NCBI GenBank assembly: GCA_005885325.1
Contig: VAYX01000210.1
Coordinates: forward strand, 1-6,473
Reading direction: 5' to 3'
From: Actinomycetota bacterium
GTDB lineage: Bacteria > Actinomycetota > UBA4738 > HRBIN12
DNA length: 6,473 nt
Part shown: positions 1 to 5,107 of the stretch, piece by piece
Numbering within the stretch: the first letter of the stretch is position 1
Layout: each line of letters begins with the position of its first letter
The notes under the pieces: model-generated
The model's database searches: none
What the model was told of the DNA's origin: nothing
Seen by the model: the letters and a program-made list of their open reading frames with translations, nothing else
Made by a program: the position numbers and the translations under genes

Positions 1-323
1 CACCACTCGCGCCAACCAGGCACCCGTTCGAGCATCCTGTGTCAGATCTGGGGAGGGCAAGCTGGACGTGGCCGACGCTCCCGAGATGAACTACGGCACG
101 TTCGAGGACATGCTGGCGCCCTACGGCCCCTGGTCGGGCTCGGCCTGGGCGACCCGACGACGATCTGGCAGATTCTTCGGAAGATCGGGGTTAACCGGAT
201 CGTGGTCACGCCAGACGGGCCGGACGCCTGGCGCTTCGAGGGTCAGCCGGACCTCTCAGGTGTACTGTCCAGGGCACGTGCGCGGCCCCCCCAAGCCCCC
301 CGTCGCTCGGAGACGCGCCCGAT
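1..323. other. Eroded region without an intact gene
   Basis: No complete gene is visible. From about 47 to 150 the second forward frame has near-saturated G/C third positions and reads GKLDVADAPEMNYGTFEDML and then APYGPWSG. There is a GGGGAGGG stretch at about 50-57, upstream of a GTG at 68, so a gene start is possible. This frame then loses its coding character. From about 148 a different frame carries the recombinase-like tail. I do not recognise the first peptide. Two C tracts (seven at 286-292, six at 296-301) lie just before the end of the minus-strand dehydrogenase. I see no promoter or clear terminator. Confidence 0.45.
130..273 (+). pseudogene. Probable C-terminal remnant of a large serine recombinase
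   Basis: The frame that is open here encodes a stretch reading GDPTTIWQILRKIGVNRIVV (from about 148), then TPDGPDAWRFEG and QPDLSGVL (ending near 267). The order Q-I-L-R-K, then a short V-N-R-I-V-V-T-P strand, then a W/Y-R-F-E-G turn and a D-L-x-G-x-L end matches the last segment of large serine recombinases (resolvase plus recombinase domains), where QILRKLLVGR, TP and FEG recur. No start codon with a ribosome binding site, catalytic serine domain or zinc ribbon is visible upstream, so at most the last fifth of such a protein is present. Codon bias is weaker than in neighbouring genes, which fits a transferred element. The match is from memory of the family and is short. Chance similarity in an open GC-rich frame is the main alternative. 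Confidence 0.4.
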
Positions 324-446
324 TCAGCGCGGCGGCGTCTTGTCGATCGCCAGCGCTTCCCGGATCGCCTCTTCCGTCACCTTGATCTGGACGCCCGCGC
401 GCTCCTCCTGCAGCAGCATCGCCACGCGCGAGTCGCGCTCGGCCCC
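324..446 (-). pseudogene. Displaced C-terminal tail of the 3-hydroxyisobutyrate dehydrogenase-like gene
   Basis: Read in the frame that starts at the GGGG run 446-443, this piece encodes GAERDSRVAMLLQEERAGVQ followed by IKVTEEAIREALAIDKTPPR and a TGA at 326-324. The D-S-x-V-x-x-L-L-Q-E-E-R-A-G-V string is what beta-hydroxyacid dehydrogenases of this subgroup carry near their C-terminus. It belongs to the gene ending its intact part at residue 254 (position 446), so gene plus tail span 324-1207. Joining the two gives about 294 residues. Family members normally have about 20 more residues between the GREfxV strand and the GxGxxD turn. This suggests a deletion of roughly 60 bases that also changed frame, rather than a simple one-base slip. 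Confidence 0.75.
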
Positions 447-1207
447 ACCTTGTGCTCGCGGCCGAGCGCCGTGGCCAGGGTGACGTCCTTGTGGGCCAGC
501 CGTAGCGCGAACGACGGCGGCTCGAACTTCGCCGGCAGGAACTGATCGGCGAGCCCGTCGAACGTCCGGCGCCGCCCGCCGGCGCCCTGCCGCACGGCCT
601 TCCACAACGCGATGGGCTCGACGCCCGCCTTGACGCCCATCGTGAAGACCTCGGCCAGCGCCGTCTGGATGACGTAGCCCGCGCAGTTGTGGACGAGCTT
701 CGCCACCGAGCCCGCGCCGATCGGGCCGACGTAGTAGGCCTGATCGCCGATCGCGTCGAGCACCGGCTTCAAGCGCTTGAAGAGGTCCTCCCCTCCCCCG
801 ACCCAGAGGGCGAGCCGGCCCGACTCGGCACCGCGCGGCCCGCCGCTCACGGGCGCGTCGAGCATGTGGACGCCCTTCTGCTTGAACACCTCGTGGATCC
901 GCCGCACGAGCGCGGGCGAGTTCGTCGAGAGGTCGAAGTAGACCTTGCCGGCCGCCATCCCCGAAAGCAGCCCCTGCTCGCCGAGGGCCACTGCCTCGAC
1001 TTCCACCGGCCCCGGCAGCGACGTGAACACGACTTCCGTTGCCGCGGCGACGGCGCGCGGCGTGTCGGCCCAGGTCGCGCCGGCCTTCAGGTGCGGCGCC
1101 GCCGCCTCGCGGCGCACGTCGTTCACGACCAGCTCGTGGCCGCCCTTCATCAAGTTGGACGCCATGTGGCGTCCCATCGTGCCGAGACCGATGAACCCGA
1201 CCTTCAT
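377..1207 (-). CDS. NAD(P)-dependent 3-hydroxyisobutyrate dehydrogenase-like protein, C-terminus frameshifted
   Basis: Beta-hydroxyacid dehydrogenase family: NAD(P)-dependent oxidation or reduction of a 3-hydroxy acid or related acid, cytosolic. The 276-residue frame opens with the Rossmann motif GFIGLGTMGRHMASNL (4-19). It continues with the substrate-binding DAPVSGGPRGAESG (117-130), the catalytic-lysine helix GAGSVAKLVHN (164-174, K170 and N174) and the AHKD motif (238-241). These are the family's four landmarks. After HKV at 252-254 the frame becomes low-complexity and Arg/Cys-rich and no longer matches the family. The expected end lies in another frame (324-446). The ATG overlaps the upstream decarboxylase-family stop codon as ATGA, with GAGGAA at 1211-1216 as its ribosome binding site, so the two are translationally coupled. 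Substrate cannot be deduced. The active-site residues are intact, but the C-terminal helical part is damaged, so activity is doubtful unless the junction is a sequencing or assembly error. Confidence 0.85.
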   Translation of the reverse strand: MKVGFIGLGTMGRHMASNLMKGGHELVVNDVRREAAAPHLKAGATWADTPRAVAAATEVVFTSLPGPVEVEAVALGEQGLLSGMAAGKVYFDLSTNSPALVRRIHEVFKQKGVHMLDAPVSGGPRGAESGRLALWVGGGEDLFKRLKPVLDAIGDQAYYVGPIGAGSVAKLVHNCAGYVIQTALAEVFTMGVKAGVEPIALWKAVRQGAGGRRRTFDGLADQFLPAKFEPPSFALRLAHKDVTLATALGREHKVGPSATRAWRCCCRRSARASRSR

Positions 1208-1536
1208 GGCTTCCTCGCGTCGAAGATGCGGCGGGCGATCGTCCCGGCGGTCATGGCGGCGGGCCAGCCGGCGTAGAACGCGAGATGGGTGATGATCTCG
1301 CCGATCTCCTCGCGCGTGACGCCGTTGTTCAGCGCGCGCTCGAGGTGTCCCGGCAGCTGGTCGGTCCGGTACGTGGCGATGAGCGCCGCGACGGTGATGA
1401 AGCTCCGGTCGCGCTTGGAGAGTCCCGGCCGCTCCCAGACGTCGCCGAAGAGCACCTTCTCGCTGAGGTCGATGAGCTTCGGCGCGACCCCTCGGACCAC
1501 GTCACGGGCGGTCGATGTCACTGGCTGTGTGCTCAA
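1204..1536 (-). CDS. Carboxymuconolactone decarboxylase family protein (PcaC/AhpD-like fold)
   Basis: Small all-alpha protein of 110 residues, the usual size of single-domain members of this family. The body GLSKRDRSFITVAALIAT (38-55), PGHLERALNNGVTREEI (62-78), then ITHLAFYAGWPAAMTA (82-97) matches PcaC, in which the equivalent segments form the active-site helices; H64, E76/E77 and H84 are the candidate acid/base residues. There is no cysteine anywhere in the protein, so the CxxC peroxidase/disulfide reductase role of AhpD is excluded. PcaC decarboxylates gamma-carboxymuconolactone in the protocatechuate branch of the beta-ketoadipate pathway, but no other pca gene is here, so the substrate is open. 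The start is TTG at 1536: AAAGGAG lies six bases upstream and no ATG is available before residue 95. It is first in a two-gene operon with the dehydrogenase (ATGA overlap). Confidence 0.85.
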   Translation of the reverse strand: MSTQPVTSTARDVVRGVAPKLIDLSEKVLFGDVWERPGLSKRDRSFITVAALIATYRTDQLPGHLERALNNGVTREEIGEIITHLAFYAGWPAAMTAGTIARRIFDARKP

Positions 1537-1542
1537 GGTCTG

Positions 1543-1549
1543 CTCCTTT
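1543..1549 (-). promoter_or_regulatory. Ribosome binding site deciding the TTG start
   Basis: On the minus strand this reads AAAGGAG, with AGGAG six bases before TTG at 1536-1534. It is the only good Shine-Dalgarno match near the beginning of the decarboxylase-family frame and supports the unusual TTG start. Confidence 0.7.
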
Positions 1550-1603
1550 CACGGTAACGGAGTGATATGGGCGACAACCCGGGACTCTACCCGCTTCGGA
1601 CGT

Positions 1604-1632
1604 TTGACGCCAGCGACGCCCGCTGCTAGCAT
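1604..1632 (+). promoter_or_regulatory. Sigma-70-type promoter candidate for the exported MBL-fold gene
   Basis: TTGACG (1604-1609, five of six matches to the -35 consensus), a 17-base spacer and TAGCAT (1627-1632, four of six to the -10) lie in the 131-base divergent intergenic region. A TG at 1624-1625 makes it an extended -10 (TGCTAGCAT). The predicted transcript would start near 1639, 18 bases before the GGGAGGT ribosome binding site. I found no equally good promoter for the opposite, minus-strand operon. Confidence 0.55.
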
Positions 1633-1667
1633 CCCGACCACCGATCCGACCATCCCGGGAGGTCAGC

Positions 1668-3110
1668 ATGCGCCGACCCATCTCCGTGACCCTGATGGCC
1701 GTCGTTCTGGTCCTTTCACCGCTCGCCGCGTCCGCGCAGGACAACCGCGCGGCCCTCGAGGCGATCGCGAGGGCGATGGGCGCCGGCAGCGTCAAGTCGA
1801 TCCAGTACTCCGGCAACGGTGTGAACTTTCAGGTCGGACAGAACTACAGCCCGGACCTTCCGTGGCCCCGGTTCGTCGTCAAGAGCTTCACGCGCACGGT
1901 GAGCTACGAGACTGCCTCGATCCGCGACGAGATCGTGCGCACCGTCGGCGAAACCCCGCAGCGCGGCGGCGGCGGTGGCGGCCTGGCTCCGGGCGCCGAG
2001 CAGCGCCAGAATTTCGCGGCGCGCGGTGACTTCGCCTGGAACGTGACGGGCGAGACGGTCTCTCCCGTGCCCGTCACGCTGGCCGATCGGCAGCTACAGC
2101 TGTGGACCACGCCACACGGCGTGATCAAGATGGCGATGGCGAGCAACGCCGCCGTCCAGGGCCACACGTTCTCGTTCACCGCACCGGGGCGCTTCCGGGT
2201 TCGGGTGTCGATCAGCGGCCAGAATCTGGTCGAGAAGATCGAGGCCGTGGTCCCGAACGCCGTGCTCGGCGACATGCCGGTCGAGATCCAGTATTCGGAC
2301 TACAAGGATTTCGGCGGCGTGAAATTCCCGATGAAGATCAAGCAGACGATCGGCGGCCACCCCACGCTCGACCTGACGGTAACCGACGTGCAGCCCAACG
2401 CCGCCGTGAACCTCGCGATCCCCGATCCGGTCCTCCAGATGCCCGCGCCCTACGCGAGGGTGACCAGTCAGATGCTGGCCGACGGGGTGTGGTTCCTGTC
2501 CGGCGGCAGTCATAACAGTGTCCTCATCGAGATGAAGGACCATCTGATCCTCGTCGAAAGCCCGATCAACGACGACCGCGCCGCCACCGTGCTGGGCGAG
2601 GTCAAGAAGCTCTCGAGCAAGCCGATCAAGTACGTGATCGCCAGCCATCACCACTTCGATCACTCCGGCGGCCTGCGCGCCGTCTCGGCGGAGGGCGCGA
2701 CCATCGTCGCCCACGACGCGAACAAGGCGTTCATCGAGAAGATGCTGGCCGCGCCGGCCACGCTGAACCCGGATCGTCTGGCGAAGGCCGGCAAGAAGGG
2801 CGCGGTCGAGAGTACCGGCGCCAAGCGCACGCTGACCGACGGATCCCGGACGGTGGACATCCATCAGATCGCCGACAACATCCATCACAGCGGGATCGTC
2901 ATGGTCCACCTGCCGAAGGAAAAGCTGCTGGTCGAGGCCGACGTCTACACGCCGCCGGCCCCGAACGCGCCGGCGCCCGCGTCGGTGAACCCGACCTGGG
3001 TGAGCTTGGCCGACGACATCACACGGCTGAACCTGGCGGTGGATCAGATCCTGCCGCTGCACGGTCGGGTGGTGCCGCTCGGAGATCTGAACAAGCTGCT
3101 AGGCCGCTGA
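1668..3110 (+). CDS. Exported metallo-beta-lactamase-fold hydrolase
   Basis: 480 residues. A signal peptide is clear: RR near the N-terminus, a hydrophobic core at about 8-20, and the cleavage site ASA|QD after residue 23, so the protein acts in the periplasm or outside. Residues 24-265 form a beta-rich N-terminal region of no domain I can name, broken by a six-glycine run (100-105). From about 268 the MBL fold begins, with H-x-H-x-D-H present as HHHFDHSGG (327-335: H327, H329, D331, H332). H406 in NIHHSG is the likely third ligand of site 1, D425 in VEADVYTP the bridging aspartate and H465 in LPLHGR the last ligand of site 2. A dinuclear zinc (or other metal) site is therefore complete. The substrate is unknown; the fold covers lactams, lactones, thioesters, phosphoesters and sulfatase-type reactions. 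ATG at 1668 is preceded by GGGAGGT (1657-1663). The next intact plus-strand gene starts 172 bases after the stop. Confidence 0.88.
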   Translation: MRRPISVTLMAVVLVLSPLAASAQDNRAALEAIARAMGAGSVKSIQYSGNGVNFQVGQNYSPDLPWPRFVVKSFTRTVSYETASIRDEIVRTVGETPQRGGGGGGLAPGAEQRQNFAARGDFAWNVTGETVSPVPVTLADRQLQLWTTPHGVIKMAMASNAAVQGHTFSFTAPGRFRVRVSISGQNLVEKIEAVVPNAVLGDMPVEIQYSDYKDFGGVKFPMKIKQTIGGHPTLDLTVTDVQPNAAVNLAIPDPVLQMPAPYARVTSQMLADGVWFLSGGSHNSVLIEMKDHLILVESPINDDRAATVLGEVKKLSSKPIKYVIASHHHFDHSGGLRAVSAEGATIVAHDANKAFIEKMLAAPATLNPDRLAKAGKKGAVESTGAKRTLTDGSRTVDIHQIADNIHHSGIVMVHLPKEKLLVEADVYTPPAPNAPAPASVNPTWVSLADDITRLNLAVDQILPLHGRVVPLGDLNKLLGR

Positions 3111-3147
3111 GACACGGCTGAATTCCTGCTTGCGGGAGACCACGACG

Positions 3148-3286
3148 ATGATTCCTGCCGCGTTCGACTACCACGCGCCGACCTCGATCGGCGAGGCGAC
3201 GCACCCGGCTGCGCGAGCTCAAGGGCGTCTACGACCCGACGAGCCTCTTCCACGCCAACGCGAACATCGCGCCGGCATGTAGGTGA
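3148..3286 (+). pseudogene. Composite gene scar: start of a CoxM-like subunit joined to end of a BBE-type oxidoreductase
   Basis: ATG at 3148, with GGGAG at 3134-3138, begins MIPAAFDYHAPTSIGEAT, the near-invariant N-terminus of the FAD-binding medium subunit of molybdenum hydroxylases (CoxM/CutM; these normally run to about 280-300 residues). The match stops after about 18 residues, near 3201. From 3206, in a different frame, the sequence reads RLRELKGVYDPTSLFHANAN and then IAPACR-stop (TGA 3284-3286). This is the C-terminal BBE signature (K-x-x-Y-D-P-x-N-L-F-x-x-N-x-N-I) of berberine-bridge-type FAD oxidoreductases. The central parts of both genes are absent. As it stands, the ATG frame gives 44 residues ending at TAG 3280-3282 and would not make a functional enzyme. 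Confidence 0.65.
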
Positions 3287-3960
3287 GCGCGGCCGCCAGG
3301 GAGCTCGTGTCGACCCGGCTGGCAGACCAGCGACGCCACCAGATCCGTCTCACTCGCAAGAGGATGACCTGGTGGATTCCCCTCATCTTTGTCGTCGGGC
3401 TCTGCGTGACCGTATATGGTCTCGTCCCCTCCATTGTTGTCTACCGGGAGGGGCGATCGGCAGGACACCTCGTCCTCTTCGGGGTGTTCACCGTGTTCTT
3501 CGGCTGGGCCGTCGGGCTCTGGCTCCTCGGGCCGTTCCTGTTTCGGCCGCGGATCGTGCCGTGCTTCGCCCGCGAGCTGGGACCTTATGGGGGAGAGACC
3601 ATGACCGCGTTCCGCCGCGGCCGCGCGCTATATCGCGAGAGCGCCGCAGTGGACCGGCTCGCTGAGAACCTCGGGGTGAAGCCCCTTTCGGCCTTCGGGT
3701 TCGGTGATGACTACTACGAGCAGGAGATTCGCTGGCATCCAGCGTCTGAGGGGCTCACGACGATCGAGGCGCTGCAGCGTGGGCTCGCCTCGCTAACGGT
3801 CCCCTCGCGCGGCGTCGCCGAGGACCTTCAGGCGCTCGCCTCGGTAGTGCGGACGGCCGCCGAACAAAGCGTCGACTTCAGTCTGGTGCTGCGTCTTCAC
3901 GCGAAGGACAGCATGCAGGTCGTGCGGACTCGCGAGGTCCGTCAGGGCAGCTTCTGGTAG
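3283..3960 (+). CDS. Unrecognised two-transmembrane-segment protein
   Basis: 225 residues; I do not recognise a family. A basic N-terminus (RRHQIRLTRKR, 17-27) precedes TM1 (about 30-54, WWIPLIFVVGL onward). A short loop (YREGRSAGH) leads to TM2 (about 62-87, ending in FLFRPR). The positive-inside rule puts both ends in the cytoplasm, leaving a soluble C-terminal part of about 135 residues. That part has an acidic-aromatic patch GFGDDYYEQEIRWH (139-152) and a helical stretch (160-195). An in-frame TAG at 3280-3282 stands directly before GTG 3283, making it the first possible start. The GTG also overlaps the stop of the BBE-like scar as GTGA, suggesting it once was the distal gene of that operon. 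M28 at 3364 is an alternative start but lacks a ribosome binding site and would remove the basic region. Codon bias is weaker than in its neighbours in places (TAT, TTT, GTT codons). Confidence 0.6.
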   Translation: MSAAARELVSTRLADQRRHQIRLTRKRMTWWIPLIFVVGLCVTVYGLVPSIVVYREGRSAGHLVLFGVFTVFFGWAVGLWLLGPFLFRPRIVPCFARELGPYGGETMTAFRRGRALYRESAAVDRLAENLGVKPLSAFGFGDDYYEQEIRWHPASEGLTTIEALQRGLASLTVPSRGVAEDLQALASVVRTAAEQSVDFSLVLRLHAKDSMQVVRTREVRQGSFW

Positions 3961-3975
3961 CGGGCCCGAGCCCGC
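3960..3975. terminator. Short GC hairpin between convergent genes
   Basis: GCGGGC, loop CCGA, GCCCGC make a perfect six-base-pair stem immediately after the stop codon of the two-TM protein, in the 39-base gap before the end of the convergent flavin reductase gene. No T tract follows on either strand, so an intrinsic terminator is only weakly supported. Confidence 0.25.
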
Positions 3976-3999
3976 ACGACCTTGTTGCAGCCGGGCCGA

Positions 4000-4503
4000 C
4001 TAGCCCCCGTAGAACACCTTGTCGCCGAGATCCTTCAGCCAGAGCGTCGCGTCGTCGGCCCGGCCGTCGGGCGTCTTCGAGAGCCCGACCTCGACCACCT
4101 TGCCGACGAAGATCGAGTGATCGCCCTTCTCGACCGTCGCCTCCAGCGTGCATTCGATGAACGCCGGCGTGCTGGAGAGGATCGGCGCCCCCGTCGTGCC
4201 CGGGCGGAACGGCTCGCCGGAGATCGTGTCGCCCTTGCGCTCGGCGGGCTTGAAGAACGTGAAGGCCAGGGCCTGCTGCCCCTTGCCGAGCACGTTCAGC
4301 GCGAAGGCCTTGGTGTCCTTGATCAGCGCGTGGGCGTGCGAGTCGGTCTTGACCCCGACCGCGACCAGCGGCGGCTCGAACGAGGCCTGGGTCACCCAGT
4401 TGACGGTGCCCGCGGCGACCTGGCCGTCCTTGCCGGCGGCGGTCAGGACGTAGAGGCCGTACGGGATCATCCGGAGCGTGGTCTTCTTGGCGTTCGGATC
4501 CAT
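4000..4503 (-). CDS. Flavin reductase family protein (FMN-binding split barrel, HpaC/HsaB-like)
   Basis: 167 residues, the usual length of NAD(P)H:flavin reductases that feed two-component monooxygenases. The N-terminal segment MIPYGLYVLTA (12-22) is followed by GTVNWVTQASFEPPLVAVGV (32-51), the flavin phosphate/isoalloxazine-binding part of the split barrel (family form: G-x-x-x-x-x-x-x-S-x-x-P-P-L-x-x-x-x). ALNVLGKGQQALAFTF (68-83) and DHSIFVGKVVEVGL (127-140) close the barrel. Family members use NADH or NADPH to make free FMNH2 or FADH2 for a separate oxygenase. The gene is divergent from the VOC/monooxygenase pair 127 bases away, the natural partner. ATG at 4503 is preceded by GGGAGG (4517-4512) with an 8-base gap. 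Some split-barrel proteins of this look bind flavin or heme without a partner, so the pairing is inferred from context. Confidence 0.85.
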   Translation of the reverse strand: MDPNAKKTTLRMIPYGLYVLTAAGKDGQVAAGTVNWVTQASFEPPLVAVGVKTDSHAHALIKDTKAFALNVLGKGQQALAFTFFKPAERKGDTISGEPFRPGTTGAPILSSTPAFIECTLEATVEKGDHSIFVGKVVEVGLSKTPDGRADDATLWLKDLGDKVFYGG

Positions 4504-4511
4504 CGGTTAGC

Positions 4512-4527
4512 CCTCCCGCCCGGGAGG
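4512..4527 (-). promoter_or_regulatory. Inverted repeat overlapping the flavin reductase ribosome binding site
   Basis: CCTCCCG, two bases, CGGGAGG: perfect seven-base arms. In the minus-strand mRNA the downstream arm is the GGGAGG Shine-Dalgarno sequence of the flavin reductase. A stem of CCUCCC with GGGAGG around a GGGC loop would hide it. It could alternatively be a DNA operator in the divergent promoter region, or a chance palindrome in GC-rich DNA. Confidence 0.4.
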
Positions 4528-4566
4528 ATACGGCGGACGCGGTCCACGGTCCAGACGTCGGCGGTT

Positions 4567-4596
4567 TTGCGCATTCGGAGGCCTTTCGCGTACCAT
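4567..4596 (+). promoter_or_regulatory. Weak promoter candidate for the VOC/monooxygenase operon
   Basis: TTGCGC (4567-4572, three of six) and TACCAT (4591-4596, four of six) are 18 bases apart in the 127-base divergent region. The -10 resembles the TAGCAT proposed upstream of the MBL-fold gene. The resulting leader would be short, about 28 bases, containing AGGAGG at 4620-4625. Confidence 0.35.
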
Positions 4597-4630
4597 CGGC
4601 CCGAACCGCGAACGCGGTCAGGAGGAGCCC

Positions 4631-5107
4631 ATGCCGCTGACAGAGCTCAATCACTATTTCATCCGGGCCAACGACCTCGAGAAGACCAAGAGCTTCTACT
4701 GCGACGTGCTCGGCCTGGAGGTCATGCCCCGGCCGAGCTTCCCTTTCCCGGGCTACTGGCTCGGGGTTAACGGCAAGATCCAGGTGCACATGGGGCCGGA
4801 CGGCATCGACAACGCCGAGCTCTACTATCTGGGGACGCCGAAGGGCGCGGTGACCGATCACGCCGGCGTGGTCGACCACATCGCGTTCCTGGCCACCGAG
4901 CCCGGGAACTTCATCCGCCGCTTCAAGGCGCGCGGGCTCGACTTCCAGCCGCGCTCGCTGCCGGAGTTCGACCTCTACCAGATCTTCGTGAAGGACCCGA
5001 ACGGCCTCACCATCGAGCTCAACTTCTTCGGCCTGAAGGAAGTCACGGACTGGGGCGGCGAGGACTACTCGAAGATGCCCCAGGCGACCGCCGGCATGCG
5101 GGCATGA
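4631..5107 (+). CDS. VOC-fold metalloprotein (glyoxalase/extradiol dioxygenase superfamily)
   Basis: 158 residues in two beta-alpha-beta-beta-beta modules. Module 1 is about 4-66 (LNHYFIRANDLEKTKSFYCD, then VLGLEVMPRP). Module 2 is about 79-133 (GVVDHIAFLA, then KDPNGLTIELNFF). The four conserved metal positions of the fold can be placed at H8, H53 (in KIQVHMG), H83 and E129, so a divalent metal site looks complete. Length fits single-unit VOC proteins such as glyoxalase I or small lyases, half the size of typical extradiol ring-cleaving enzymes (about 290-300). The substrate is not readable. It is first in an operon: AGGAGG (4620-4625) stands five bases before ATG 4631. Its TGA overlaps the monooxygenase start as ATGA, so both act in one pathway. 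Possible roles are ring cleavage, isomerisation or lyase action on the hydroxylated product. Confidence 0.85.
   Translation: MPLTELNHYFIRANDLEKTKSFYCDVLGLEVMPRPSFPFPGYWLGVNGKIQVHMGPDGIDNAELYYLGTPKGAVTDHAGVVDHIAFLATEPGNFIRRFKARGLDFQPRSLPEFDLYQIFVKDPNGLTIELNFFGLKEVTDWGGEDYSKMPQATAGMRA

Noticed and set aside
286..301. C7 and C6 tracts, considered as a terminator or phase-variation tract
   Set aside because: No adjacent stem is apparent and no gene start depends on the tract length.
1204..1536. AhpD-type alkylhydroperoxidase
   Set aside because: The fold is shared, but the protein has no cysteine and therefore no CxxC redox centre.
1551..1640. Minus-strand promoter for the decarboxylase/dehydrogenase operon
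   Set aside because: TAGAGT-like and TATCAC-like -10 boxes exist but neither has an acceptable -35 at 16-18 bases, so none is called.
2094..3062. Long open frame (322 codons) antisense to the MBL-fold gene
   Set aside because: Translation is Arg/His/Asp/Val-rich with no family features, as expected opposite a high-GC coding frame; the sense gene has signal peptide and metal motifs.
3878..4879. 333-codon minus-strand frame spanning the flavin reductase and beyond
   Set aside because: It runs across the divergent intergenic region and into the antisense of the VOC gene; its residues in the reductase part are an out-of-frame translation.
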